From Brevundimonas sp. UBA7506 (GTDB taxonomy: Bacteria; Pseudomonadota; Alphaproteobacteria; Caulobacterales; Caulobacteraceae), in assembly GCF_002479495.1 (NCBI RefSeq), contig NZ_DLNQ01000005.1, positions 753,090 through 817,089 on the forward strand: a stretch of DNA of 64,000 bases. Direction: 5' to 3'. A program made the translations under genes and the position numbers. The notes below the pieces were generated by a model, which had not been told where the DNA came from, did not search any database, and saw nothing but the letters and a program-made list of their open reading frames with translations. Numbering within the stretch: the first letter of the stretch is position 1; every line of letters starts with the position of its first letter. Positions 26,600 to 35,451 of the stretch are shown here, piece by piece.

Positions 26600-27819
26600 C
26601 CCAGATCGAATCTCCGCCCCGCGCGGCGATGCGCGTCCCCTATGGCCAGACCGTGCACGGCGAGGAGGAAATCGCCGCCGTGGTCGCCGTCCTGCGCGGC
26701 TCGACCCAGATGGGCGACCATGTCGGCCGGTTCCAGCAGCGCGTCGCCGACCTGTTCGACAAGACGCACGGAGTGATGGTCAACTCCGGTTCCAGCGCCA
26801 ACTACCTGGCCGTCGAACTGCTGGGCCTGCCCGAGGGGGCCGAGGTCGTCACCCCGGTCCTGACCTTCGCCACCACCGTCGCGCCCCTGGTCAAGAACCG
26901 GCTGATCCCTGCCTTCGTCGACGTCGAGCCGGACACCTTCAACATCGACGTCGAGCGGATCGAGGCCGCGATCACGCCGCGCACGCGGGCCATGATGATC
27001 CCGTCCCTGATCGGCAACCTGCCCGACTGGGACCGCATCGCCGCGATCGCCCGCGCCCATGACCTGCTGGTCATCGAGGATTCCGCCGACACCCTGGGCG
27101 CCACCCTGCGCGGGGTCAGCACGGGCGCCCGGTCGGACATCAGCACCACCAGCTTTTACGGCTCGCACGTCATCAACTGCGCCGGTAACGGCGGCATGTT
27201 GTGCGTCAATCGCGACGACTGGCGCGACCGGGCGCGGCTGCTGCGAAGCTGGGGCCGGAACTCGTCGCTGTTCGACGATTCAGAGGCCATCGAGAACCGC
27301 TTCAACGTCGATGTCGGCGGCATTCCCTATGACGCCAAGTTCGTCTTTTCGGACATCGGCTACAACTTCGAGCCGTCGGAGATGGGCGCGGCCTTCGGTC
27401 TGGTGCAGTTGAGTCGGCTGGACGCCAATGTCGCCGCGCGCGCGCGCCATTTCGCCCAGCACGCGGCCTTCTTCGCCGCCTATGAGGACTGGCTGATGCT
27501 GCCGCGTCAGATGGCGGATTCGAGCACCGGCTGGCTGGCCTATCCCATCATTGTTCGCGACGACGCGCCTTTCACCCGGCGCGACCTGCAGATCTACCTC
27601 GAGACGAGGGGAATCCAGACCCGGACGGTCTTCACCGGCAACATCCTGCGTCAGCCGGGCTTCACGGACATTCAGCGCCGCGAGGCCGCCGAAGGATACC
27701 CCAACGCCGACCGCGTCATGCGTGGCGGGATGCTGCTGGCCTGTCACCACGGCCTGACGCCCATCCAGATCGACTATGTCCACGAGCAGTTCCGCGCCTT
27801 TGCCGAGAGCCATCGGTGA
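26596..27819 (+). CDS. rfbH: CDP-4-keto-6-deoxyglucose 3-dehydratase (PLP/PMP-dependent)
   Basis: DegT/DnrJ/EryC1-fold enzyme of 407 aa. At the position of the Schiff-base lysine of the aminotransferases it has histidine (His191, in TSFYGSHVINCAGNGG). That substitution is the hallmark of RfbH/E1 and ColD, which use PMP to remove the C3 hydroxyl rather than transaminate. PLP contacts EDSADT (Asp162) and NSGSSAN are kept. It acts on the RfbG product. RfbH normally needs an iron-sulfur reductase (RfbI/E3); none is in this window. A ColD-like, reductase-independent variant is the alternative. Confidence 0.9.
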   Translation: MTQIESPPRAAMRVPYGQTVHGEEEIAAVVAVLRGSTQMGDHVGRFQQRVADLFDKTHGVMVNSGSSANYLAVELLGLPEGAEVVTPVLTFATTVAPLVKNRLIPAFVDVEPDTFNIDVERIEAAITPRTRAMMIPSLIGNLPDWDRIAAIARAHDLLVIEDSADTLGATLRGVSTGARSDISTTSFYGSHVINCAGNGGMLCVNRDDWRDRARLLRSWGRNSSLFDDSEAIENRFNVDVGGIPYDAKFVFSDIGYNFEPSEMGAAFGLVQLSRLDANVAARARHFAQHAAFFAAYEDWLMLPRQMADSSTGWLAYPIIVRDDAPFTRRDLQIYLETRGIQTRTVFTGNILRQPGFTDIQRREAAEGYPNADRVMRGGMLLACHHGLTPIQIDYVHEQFRAFAESHR

Positions 27820-28961
27820 GCCTGAGCATCGCGGTCAACGGTCAACGCCTGGCCGGACAGCGGTTCGGCGTCGGCCGCTATATCGAATACATGCTGCGCC
27901 ACTGGGCGACCCAGCTTGAAGGCGACGAGACCGTCTCCCTGTTCGTGCGCCGGCCGCTGGACGAAGACCTGGCCGCGCTCAGCCCGCGCATCCGGCCGGT
28001 CCTGCTGGAGTCCGGCATGTCGGGCCTGCCGTGGGAAAGCCTGCGTCTGCGCGGCGCGGCGGCGTCGCAGGACGTGCTGTTCTGCCCGGCCTATACCGCG
28101 CCGCTCGCCTATCCGGGGCGGATGGTGGTGGCCACCCACAGTGTCAACGAGGTGCAGTCCGCCGCCCATTCCTGGGTCTATCGCCAGACCCATTCGCGGC
28201 TGCACCGGGCCTGCGCGCGGCGAGCGGATGCGGTGATCGTGCCGGCGCAATCGACGCGGGATCTGGTGGTCGAGCATTACGGCGTCCGCCCTGAGCGCAT
28301 CGCCATCGTGCATCAGGGGACGGACGACGCCTTCGCCCCCGTCGAAGATGAAGCCGTGCTGTCGGCGGTCCGCACCCGCTTCTTCGGCTACGACCGGCCC
28401 TACATCCTGTTCGTCGGCAAGTGCTCGGCGCGGCGCAACATCCCCATGCTGCTGGAGGCCTTCGCCCGGCTGCGGGCGACCAGGAACATCCCCCACGGCC
28501 TGCTGCTGTTCGGACCCTGCCCGCCCGACCTGCCGTTGGCCGAACTGTGCGCACAGCTCGGCGTCACGGATCACGTGGTCCAGACGGACGGCGTCATCGA
28601 GCAACACACTGACATCGTGCCGGTCTATGCGGCGGCCAGCGTCTTCGTGCATCCGTCCGAGTACGAGGGTTGGTCGATGACGACCATCGAGGCCCTGGCC
28701 TGCGGAGTGGCCGTGGTGGCGGCTGACCGGGGCGGCCTGGGCGAGGTGGCGCGCGGCCACGCCCTGATGGTCACGCCCGAAAGAGACGCCCTGAGCGACG
28801 CCGTCGGCCGGGTGCTGGAGGACGACGGCCTGCGACGCGATCTGCAACGGCGGGGCCGCGAGCGCGGACGGTCGCTGCGATGGAGCGAAAACGCGCGTCA
28901 GACGCTGGATGTCTTGCGAAGCGTCGCAATGGGCTCGGCCTTACAGGGTGAAGCGAGATGA
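27816..28961 (+). CDS. GT4-family glycosyltransferase
   Basis: 381 aa GT-B glycosyltransferase. N-terminal IAVNGQRLAGQRFGVGRYIEYML, donor-domain FVGKCSARRNIPMLLEAF, and the E-x7-E region SEYEGWSMTTIEALACGVAVVA. GTG start overlapping the rfbH stop (GTGA). Because it sits inside the deoxysugar cassette it is the best candidate to transfer the CDP-deoxysugar, by location only. Confidence 0.9.
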   Translation: MSLSIAVNGQRLAGQRFGVGRYIEYMLRHWATQLEGDETVSLFVRRPLDEDLAALSPRIRPVLLESGMSGLPWESLRLRGAAASQDVLFCPAYTAPLAYPGRMVVATHSVNEVQSAAHSWVYRQTHSRLHRACARRADAVIVPAQSTRDLVVEHYGVRPERIAIVHQGTDDAFAPVEDEAVLSAVRTRFFGYDRPYILFVGKCSARRNIPMLLEAFARLRATRNIPHGLLLFGPCPPDLPLAELCAQLGVTDHVVQTDGVIEQHTDIVPVYAAASVFVHPSEYEGWSMTTIEALACGVAVVAADRGGLGEVARGHALMVTPERDALSDAVGRVLEDDGLRRDLQRRGRERGRSLRWSENARQTLDVLRSVAMGSALQGEAR

Positions 28962-30181
28962 GCACGATGGCCGCCTGCCGCGCCTGCGGCGCCGACAACC
29001 TGTTCTGCTATCTGCCGCTGGGCGACCACCCCGCCGCCAACGACTTCCTGAGGCCCGAGAATCTGGATCAGCCGGATCGCCGCTATCCGCTGGACACCCA
29101 CGCCTGTCTGGCGTGCGGCCTGATCCAGGTGCCGGACCAACTGCCGTCCGACTTCTATGTCGACTACGTCTATGTTCCGTCCGCCTCGGCGACGATGCCG
29201 AAGCATTTCGCCGCTCTGGCCGGGCGTTTCCGGGACGAACTGATCACCGCGCCGGGCCAGTTGGTGGTCGATATCGGCTGCAACGACGGCCTGCTGCTGT
29301 CGGCCTGCCAGGATCAGGGCCTCAAGGTTCTCGGCGTGGACCCTTCGGCCAACATCGCAGAACTGGCGAGAAACAGGGGCATCGAGGTCTTCAACGCCTA
29401 TTTCACCCGGGATTCGGCCCATGAAATCCTGGCGCGCTACGGACCGGCCCAGGTCATCGTCACCACCAACACCCTGAACCACATCGACGATCTGCACGGC
29501 TTCATGGAGGGGATCGAGACCCTGCTGGCGCCGGAGGGGACCTTCGTCATCGAGGTTCCCCAGGCCCTGACCTGCGTGGAGCTCAATGAGTTCGACACCA
29601 TCTATCACGAGCATCTGTCGGTGTTCAGCGTCGCCTCGGTCGAGGCCATCGGCCGTCCGCACGGGCTTCAGGTCGTGGACATCGACGACCTGCCCATCCA
29701 CGGCGGGTCAATGCGGCTCTATCTGCGGCGTCACGGACCGGCCAAGCCTGTGGTGGCGGAATGGCTACAGCGCGAGCGTGACGCCGGCCTGTTCGAGCGC
29801 GAGACCTATGTCGCCCACGCAGAACGGGTCGAGATCATGCGCCGGACGTTGATGGCGATGCTTCACGACCTGAAGCAACAAGGCATGAGGCTGGCGGGCT
29901 ATGGCGCCCCGGCCAAGGGCAACACCCTGCTCAACTACTTCGGCATAGGGCCGGACCTGCTCGACTATCTGGCCGACCGCAACACGCTGAAGCAGGGTCG
30001 ATGGTCGCCGGGAATGCGGATTCCCGTCGTCTCGCCCGAGGTCATCACCGAGACCCGGCCTGACTATCTGCTGATCCTGGCCTGGAACTTCGCCGACGAG
30101 ATCATGGAGCAGCTCGAGTCCTATCGCGCGGCAGGCGGCCGGTTCATCCTGCCCATTCCCCAGCCCCGCGTGGTCGGTTGA
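28958..30181 (+). CDS. Sugar C-methyltransferase (TylC3/NovU-like)
   Basis: 407 aa with the three-part layout of NDP-sugar C-methyltransferases: an N-terminal zinc-binding domain (CRACGADN near 8-14 and CLACGLIQV about 48-56), a central SAM domain (VVDIGCNDGLLL, LGVDPS, TTNTLNHIDDL) and a C-terminal domain with EHLSVFSV, GGSMRLYL and GYGAPAKGNTLLNY. The His-rich IYHEHLSVFS segment carries the active-site residues of the family. It would add a methyl branch next to the 4-keto group of the RfbG/RfbH product. ATGA overlap upstream. Confidence 0.92.
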   Translation: MSTMAACRACGADNLFCYLPLGDHPAANDFLRPENLDQPDRRYPLDTHACLACGLIQVPDQLPSDFYVDYVYVPSASATMPKHFAALAGRFRDELITAPGQLVVDIGCNDGLLLSACQDQGLKVLGVDPSANIAELARNRGIEVFNAYFTRDSAHEILARYGPAQVIVTTNTLNHIDDLHGFMEGIETLLAPEGTFVIEVPQALTCVELNEFDTIYHEHLSVFSVASVEAIGRPHGLQVVDIDDLPIHGGSMRLYLRRHGPAKPVVAEWLQRERDAGLFERETYVAHAERVEIMRRTLMAMLHDLKQQGMRLAGYGAPAKGNTLLNYFGIGPDLLDYLADRNTLKQGRWSPGMRIPVVSPEVITETRPDYLLILAWNFADEIMEQLESYRAAGGRFILPIPQPRVVG

Positions 30182-30185
30182 ACCC

Positions 30186-31157
30186 ATGGCGGCGGGGGGT
30201 TCGGTTCTGGTCACCGGCGCCACGGGCTTTCTGGGGTCGCACCTGACGCGTCGCCTGCTGACGCAGGGGCACGAGGTGCATGTGCTGGCGCGGCCCGACA
30301 GCGAGTTTCGGCGGCTGCGCGACATCGCCGGCCGCCTGACCGTCTGGACCGGCGACATGGCCGACGCCGCCTCGCTGCGGGCCGCCTGTCGGGGCGCCCG
30401 GCCCGAGGCGATCTTTCACCTGGCGGGCGACACCAGCCTGCGGGCCTTCTCCGGCGATTGGGCCAGCGTCGAGCGCGCCGCCACAAACGGGATTGGCGGA
30501 CTGATGAACCTGCTGCAGGCCGCGCGCGAAGCGGCGCCGGAGCTGGGCTGTCTTGTGCGCACGGGCGGACTGGAGGAGTACGGCGCCGGGCCCGCGCCCT
30601 TCGTGGAAAGCCAGCGTGAAGCCCCATGCTCGCCCTACTCCTTCGCCCAGACGGCGGGAACGCATCTGGGCCAGATGATGCAGCCGCACCTGCCCTTCGC
30701 CGTCGTCACCCTGCGCCCCACCCTGATCTATGGCCCGGACCAGTCGAGCGATTTCCTGATCCCCGGCCTGATCCACGCCCTGCTGCGCGGGCGGCGCTTC
30801 ACCCTGACTGAAGGGCGGCAGCGCCGTGATCTGCTGCACGTGGACGACTTCGTCAGCGCCGCCGTCGCCGCAGCAGACAGGCATGACAGCTTGCGCGGCG
30901 CCGTCTTCAACATCGCCAGCGGCGAGGGCCATGCCATCCGCGATATCGCGACCCGGATCGCCGGAATGGTGGACGCGACCGCCCTGCTCGACATTGGCGG
31001 CGCTCCGGAACGGGCGACCGAGATCTTCGATCTGGCCGGAGACGCGGCGCTGGCGCGCGCACAACTGGGCTGGCGACCTCGGGTCTCGCTGGACGAGGGC
31101 CTGGCCCGGACCATCGCCTGGCATCGCGAGGCGCTGACCCTGGAGACGACGACATGA
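30186..31157 (+). CDS. NAD-dependent epimerase/reductase, extended SDR with Lys-to-Gln change
   Basis: 323 aa extended SDR, probably the 4-ketoreductase (or epimerase) that finishes the branched CDP-sugar. NAD motif VTGATGFLGSHL, FHLAGDTS, and RPTLIYGPDQ are present. The catalytic YxxxK reads Tyr151-Ser-Phe-Ala-Gln155, so the lysine is replaced by glutamine, and the serine/threonine site region reads RTGGLEEYG. Either another residue compensates, as in some atypical SDRs, or catalysis is altered. Sits 4 bp after the methyltransferase stop. Confidence 0.85.
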   Translation: MAAGGSVLVTGATGFLGSHLTRRLLTQGHEVHVLARPDSEFRRLRDIAGRLTVWTGDMADAASLRAACRGARPEAIFHLAGDTSLRAFSGDWASVERAATNGIGGLMNLLQAAREAAPELGCLVRTGGLEEYGAGPAPFVESQREAPCSPYSFAQTAGTHLGQMMQPHLPFAVVTLRPTLIYGPDQSSDFLIPGLIHALLRGRRFTLTEGRQRRDLLHVDDFVSAAVAAADRHDSLRGAVFNIASGEGHAIRDIATRIAGMVDATALLDIGGAPERATEIFDLAGDAALARAQLGWRPRVSLDEGLARTIAWHREALTLETTT

Positions 31158-31741
31158 GCCGTGGAGGCTTGCTCAAGGTGCTGGTGGGCGACTGTCGCCT
31201 GCGCGCGACACGATGGCTCTTGGCCCTGCGCGTCCGTTTGCGGAACCCGACGCTGTTCAGCGACCCGACCGTGATCTGGGACTACGGCTACCGCGACGTC
31301 GACGCCATCCAGCTGGGCCAGGGGGTGCGGGTCTACGCCTTCACCGAGGTGCTGGTGCAACGTCATGCCAGGCACAGCCCGGTCGAAGGCGGGCTGGTCC
31401 TCGGCGACGCCGTCGTCATCTCGACCGGCTGTAATATCCGCGCGGCGGGCGGCGTCATCCGCGTCGGCGATCGCTCCGGCATCGGCCAGCATTGCGTGCT
31501 GGTCGCCGCCAATCACAGGATCGAGCCGGGCGTGCCGCGCTTTCATACGCCCTGGGACGACGTCAAATGCGGCGTGGAGATCGGCGCCAACGTCTGGATC
31601 GGAGCGAACTGCACCATCCTGCCGGGAGCCCGCATCGGCGACAATGCGGTGATCGCCGCCGGCAGCGTGGTGCGTGGGGAAGTGCCTGCCGGCGAACTGT
31701 GGGGCGGCGTGCCCGCCCGCTACATCAAGACCATCGAATAG
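31154..31741 (+). CDS. Hexapeptide-repeat O-acetyltransferase (CysE/LacA/WbbJ type)
   Basis: 195 aa left-handed beta-helix protein with isoleucine-patch hexapeptide turns (VVISTGCNIRA, GVIRVGDRSGIG, GVEIGANVWIGANCTILPGARIGDNAVIAAGSVV). The catalytic His is probably in VAANHRI. Closes with GVPARYIK, typical of the family. Likely acetylates a sugar hydroxyl on the branched deoxysugar or another residue. ATGA overlap with the SDR; last gene of the + strand unit. Confidence 0.92.
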   Translation: MSRGGLLKVLVGDCRLRATRWLLALRVRLRNPTLFSDPTVIWDYGYRDVDAIQLGQGVRVYAFTEVLVQRHARHSPVEGGLVLGDAVVISTGCNIRAAGGVIRVGDRSGIGQHCVLVAANHRIEPGVPRFHTPWDDVKCGVEIGANVWIGANCTILPGARIGDNAVIAAGSVVRGEVPAGELWGGVPARYIKTIE

Positions 31742-31748
31742 GCTGCGC

Positions 31749-31946
31749 TTACCGTCCCTGGGACGGCTGACGCGCCTGCTGCAGGGTTTCGGCCGCGCGC
31801 GTCGCGGTTCGCCAGGCCAGGGTTCGCGACGTCGAACTGCCTGAGGTCAGGGTCAAGCCCTCGGCGTCGATGACGGCCCACAGCCAGTCCGCGACCGGTT
31901 CGAACCTCAGTTCAATGGCGAAATCCGCGATATCCTTGGACGACAT
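31749..31946 (-). CDS. Small hypothetical protein (65 aa)
   Basis: Starts MSSKDIADFAIELRFEPVAD, with a WLWAVIDAEGLTLTSG strand pair and a C-terminal helix (TLAWRTATRAAETLQQAR). The composition is protein-like and the fold could be a small alpha/beta domain, but no family is recognised. The ATG at 31946 was chosen over one at 31973. It lies 7 bp from the convergent acetyltransferase stop. No signal peptide or membrane segment. Confidence 0.55.
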   Translation of the reverse strand: MSSKDIADFAIELRFEPVADWLWAVIDAEGLTLTSGSSTSRTLAWRTATRAAETLQQARQPSQGR

Positions 31947-32042
31947 GACCCGCGCCCGCTCCTGAATGCACACCCTATCAAGTTAGACGCGCACGAAGAA
32001 CGCCGGTTCCCGATAAAACCCTGAAATTCCTGCTTGTCGCGT

Positions 32043-32864
32043 TCAGGCCTGGCGATAGCCGTGGACCACCATTTCAAGCCGCCGCCCATCGGGCATGGGG
32101 CGCCAGACCCCCGCCCAGCCAGGATCCAGACCCGCGGCGACCCAGAGGTCCAGATAGGCCTTCTGCGGTCCGGTCGGAAAGCGTCCGTCGCGAGTGTCCG
32201 CCGGGGTCACGCGGGCGACCTCGCGTCCGTTGACGAAATAGACGACCGCGCGCCCGGCCTCATAGGCCATGCCTAGGCGCAGCCGCCGTCCTGACAGGTC
32301 GCCCGGAATGATCGGCGCCCCGCCGTTGTCCCAGACAGCGACGTGCCGGCCGCCGACCTTGGCCCACAGCGTCACGAACAGGCCTTTGACGCCGACGACC
32401 TCGAAGTCGCTCTCTTCCAGCGTCGTGCGGTTGTAGGTCCACAGCGGCGCGGCGATCAGGCCGGGCGCCATGGCCGGCAAGGTGACGTCCACCTCCCACA
32501 GGGCGCGGGTGGCGAAGGCCCGATCCCAGGCCTGAATCTGACCGGACGCCCTTTCGCTGACGCGCAGCTTCAAGGCGCCGTCAGAAACCAGCGCATTGCG
32601 CGGGCTCCAGGCATAGGGACCCAGCTTGGGTTCGCTCCAGTACGAGGGATTAAACGGGTGGGTGCGCCAGCGATTGACCCGCAGAGTCACGCCGCGCCAG
32701 TCCGGCAAGGCGCGGTCCATCGGCGTCGGGATCAGCGCGGCGGAGGCTGATGAAGCCCCCGTATCCTGCCGTGAGGATCGCCGCGCGAAAGACGCCAGCC
32801 CACACAGGGGCGTGACCAGGGCGAAGCGCAACAGGCTTCTCAACGCAGGCGAGTGCGGCCTCAT
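32043..32864 (-). CDS. Secreted glycoside hydrolase family 16 (ExsH/ExoK-like)
   Basis: 273 aa concanavalin-like hydrolase predicted to cut beta-linked polysaccharide, probably the product of this locus during processing or release. The GH16 active site is seen as Glu-Ser-Asp-Phe-Glu (about 150-154, in LEESDFEVVG), the ExDxE form. Upstream strands (RVNRWRTHPFNPSYW, LWEVDVTLPA) fit the family. An N-terminal basic and hydrophobic stretch suggests a signal sequence, with no clear lipobox. ATG 32864 follows AGGAGACGCC. Single gene on this strand. Confidence 0.83.
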   Translation of the reverse strand: MRPHSPALRSLLRFALVTPLCGLASFARRSSRQDTGASSASAALIPTPMDRALPDWRGVTLRVNRWRTHPFNPSYWSEPKLGPYAWSPRNALVSDGALKLRVSERASGQIQAWDRAFATRALWEVDVTLPAMAPGLIAAPLWTYNRTTLEESDFEVVGVKGLFVTLWAKVGGRHVAVWDNGGAPIIPGDLSGRRLRLGMAYEAGRAVVYFVNGREVARVTPADTRDGRFPTGPQKAYLDLWVAAGLDPGWAGVWRPMPDGRRLEMVVHGYRQA

Positions 32865-32977
32865 GGCGTCTCCTGAGCCCCGCGCCAACTATCCGCCTGA
32901 ACAGGTTTCGACGCCAGCCATGTTGATAACGGCGTCATGCGCGCCGATGATCCGATCAGGCTTGAGGGAGCATCCGG

Positions 32978-33982
32978 GTGGAGCGGAACGGAGGACGGGT
33001 TCAGGTACGGACGCCGACCTACCGACGCCCCGTCGCGCTGAAGCGCTGTCTGGAGTCTCTGCTGGCCCAGACCTGGACCGACTGGATCTGCGATGTCTTC
33101 GACGACGATCCCGACGAGAGCGGGCGCGCGGTCTGCGCGGCCCTGAACGACCCGCGCATCCGTTATACAGCCAACCGACCGCGCAAGTTCGCCTCGGCCA
33201 ACATCGACCAGTGCTTCTCGGCCGCCAACCCGAATGACGCCGACTATTTCTGCGTGGTTGAAGACGACAACTCTCTGCTGCCGCCGTTCATGGAACGGAA
33301 CATCGACCTGTGCCGGACGCGCAAGGTCGAGCTGATCCTGCGCAATCAGTTCGTCGAACTGGCCAGCGGCACGGCTCAGGCGCGCCTGAGCGACGGCGGG
33401 GTGCTGGACGGTCAGCTCATCGAGGGGCTGTACGAACCGGATCTGTTTCGGCTGGTCCTGCTGACCGGGATCGGCGTCTCCAACGGCGGTCTGTTCTGGA
33501 CGCGAGATGTGAGGAGCGCGCTGGAGATCGGCCCCTGCACCGCGACCAGCCAGGAATACATGCGAACCTTCGCGGTGAGCGAACCCATCCTGGTCGCCAT
33601 GGAGCCGCTGGCCGTGTGGGCCGAGAACGGCGAGCAGACGACCCGCGACGTGGGGAACAAGGCCTCCTATCTGCGCCGCGAACTGGACCTTAAGCACCGG
33701 ACCCAGAGGCTGCAGCGACAGGCCTGGCGACTGGCTGGGGCTGAACGCCGCCGTGATTACCTGAGCCTGCCGGACTTTCCGGCCAGCCGCATCGACCGGG
33801 CGAAGGGCCTGACCAAGGCGCTTCTGGCCGGGCCGCAGGCTCTATCCATACTGCCGCTCAAGCAGGTCATAAACCTGAGCCTGCGCGGTCTGGCCATCCG
33901 GCTGCTGGGGCGGTCGGACACGGCCTTCGACGCCTTCATGGCCGATCAGGCACGGCGACGGCGATCCGGCCCGGACGGCTGA
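32978..33982 (+). CDS. GT2 glycosyltransferase
   Basis: 334 aa. GT-A N-terminus VRTPTYRRPVALKRCLESLL, FDDDPDESG in the place of DDGS, and VVEDDNSLLPPF as the acidic metal motif. The C-terminal half (from about 200) has no recognised motif and ends with basic residues. GTG start after GAGGGAGCATCCGG. Its 3' end overlaps the convergent flippase gene by 47 bp, so both C-termini are coded on opposite strands of the same DNA. Confidence 0.83.
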   Translation: MERNGGRVQVRTPTYRRPVALKRCLESLLAQTWTDWICDVFDDDPDESGRAVCAALNDPRIRYTANRPRKFASANIDQCFSAANPNDADYFCVVEDDNSLLPPFMERNIDLCRTRKVELILRNQFVELASGTAQARLSDGGVLDGQLIEGLYEPDLFRLVLLTGIGVSNGGLFWTRDVRSALEIGPCTATSQEYMRTFAVSEPILVAMEPLAVWAENGEQTTRDVGNKASYLRRELDLKHRTQRLQRQAWRLAGAERRRDYLSLPDFPASRIDRAKGLTKALLAGPQALSILPLKQVINLSLRGLAIRLLGRSDTAFDAFMADQARRRRSGPDG

Positions 33983-35450
33983 ATCGTCCCAGCAGCCTTG
34001 CCAGGGTCTGGGCGAACAGGTCGGCCATCAACCAGCGCGTCAGGCCTGCATATAGGGCGACGCCGACCAGTCCGACCACCGCGCAGGTCCAGAAGGGGTC
34101 CGCGCCCCACGGCCCCAGACGCGACACGGCCCATGCCGTCCCGACCGCCGCGCCCGCGATCAAGGTCGGCCTGAAGTAGAGACCGAGGATGTCGCTCGAC
34201 GCGGCGCCGTATCGGCGGAACACCAGCCATGAATAGGCGGGCGGCACGACGGCATAGAATCCCCCCACGGCCAGGGCGGCATAGGCGGCGCGACCTGGGA
34301 GCGAACTCGTCAGAACGACCGCGACGAAGATCGCCAGCATGACGGCGTTGTAGATGGCCCCCAGTCTGAAATGGCCCCGCGCGGTCAACAGCGCTCCAGC
34401 CACCCAGGCGACGCCGTCGAAGGCCAGACCGAGACTGAGAAACTGGATCGGCAGGACCGCGCCGGCCCACTTGGCGCCGAACAGCAGGGTCAGCAGGGGC
34501 TCGGCCACCGCCGCCTGCATGAAGCAGATGGGGGTGATCAGGAAGGCCAGGGTCCGCGCCGCATTGAGCGAGGCCGCCAGCTGGCGCGGGCGGTCGCCGC
34601 TCAGATGCACCAGGGCGGGAAACAGGACCGTGTTCAGGCTGCCGGCGAACATCTGGACCGGCTGGGCCGCGATCCGCAGGGCGAAGAAGTAGAGCCCGAC
34701 CTGAACCTGGGTGGCGAACAGCCCCAGGATGGCGACGTCCCCCTGATGTCTCAGGGCGATCAGGATGCGCGACAGGAAGACCGAACCGCCGCGCTGAGCC
34801 AGCAGCCGGAACAGACCGAGACGCCCCACTTTCAAGGACGGTCGCGCCATGCGCCACAGCACCGCCGCCTTGATCGCCGCCACCGCCAAGGCCGGAATGG
34901 CGAAGGCGTAGGCTCCCATCCCCGCCGCCGCCAGGGCCACGGTCAGGGCCTGCTGACCCGCGAACTCGGCCGTGCCGATACAGGCCAGGGTCTTGAAGCG
35001 AAGCTGGGCGCGAAGGGTCACCATCGGCACCGTGGACAGCGAGGCCACCGGAATGGCGACAGCCAGCACCGCCATGACGCCGACGATCCGGGGCGCGCGA
35101 TAGGCCTCGCCCAGGAAGGGCGCCGCGATCAGAACCAACATCATGCTGACCAGCCCCGCAATCAGGCCGGTCCAGAAGGCCGGCGGCGCCCAGACGCGCG
35201 ACCTGGCCGACCGTTGCAGAAGGACGTCGTCCACGCCGAAGCTGGTCAGCGGCCCCACCACCAGGACGATGGACAGGGCCAGGCCGAACTGACCGAAGTC
35301 CGCCGGGATCAGCAGCCAGGCCAGGGCGATCTGGCTGATCACCCCGACGCCGCGATTGGCCAGGGTCTGGGCCAGCAGCCAGGCCACCCCGCCGACCGTG
35401 GTGCGGCCCAGGGCGCCGGGTTTCGAGGTCACGTTCGGGGCAGGCGTCAT
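33936..35450 (-). CDS. Wzx-type polysaccharide flippase (MOP superfamily) 2
   Basis: 504 aa, about 14 hydrophobic segments. The N-terminal TVGGVAWLLAQTLANRGVGVISQIALAWLL and PADFGQFGLALSI match the lipopolysaccharide flippase group (AmsL/WzxC type). It differs clearly from the flippase at 23152. It would translocate a second type of lipid-linked unit, or the same unit under other conditions. Starts 1 bp after the stop of the upstream glycosyltransferase gene. Confidence 0.9.
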   Translation of the reverse strand: MTPAPNVTSKPGALGRTTVGGVAWLLAQTLANRGVGVISQIALAWLLIPADFGQFGLALSIVLVVGPLTSFGVDDVLLQRSARSRVWAPPAFWTGLIAGLVSMMLVLIAAPFLGEAYRAPRIVGVMAVLAVAIPVASLSTVPMVTLRAQLRFKTLACIGTAEFAGQQALTVALAAAGMGAYAFAIPALAVAAIKAAVLWRMARPSLKVGRLGLFRLLAQRGGSVFLSRILIALRHQGDVAILGLFATQVQVGLYFFALRIAAQPVQMFAGSLNTVLFPALVHLSGDRPRQLAASLNAARTLAFLITPICFMQAAVAEPLLTLLFGAKWAGAVLPIQFLSLGLAFDGVAWVAGALLTARGHFRLGAIYNAVMLAIFVAVVLTSSLPGRAAYAALAVGGFYAVVPPAYSWLVFRRYGAASSDILGLYFRPTLIAGAAVGTAWAVSRLGPWGADPFWTCAVVGLVGVALYAGLTRWLMADLFAQTLARLLGRFSRPGRIAVAVPDRP

Positions 35451-35451
35451 C

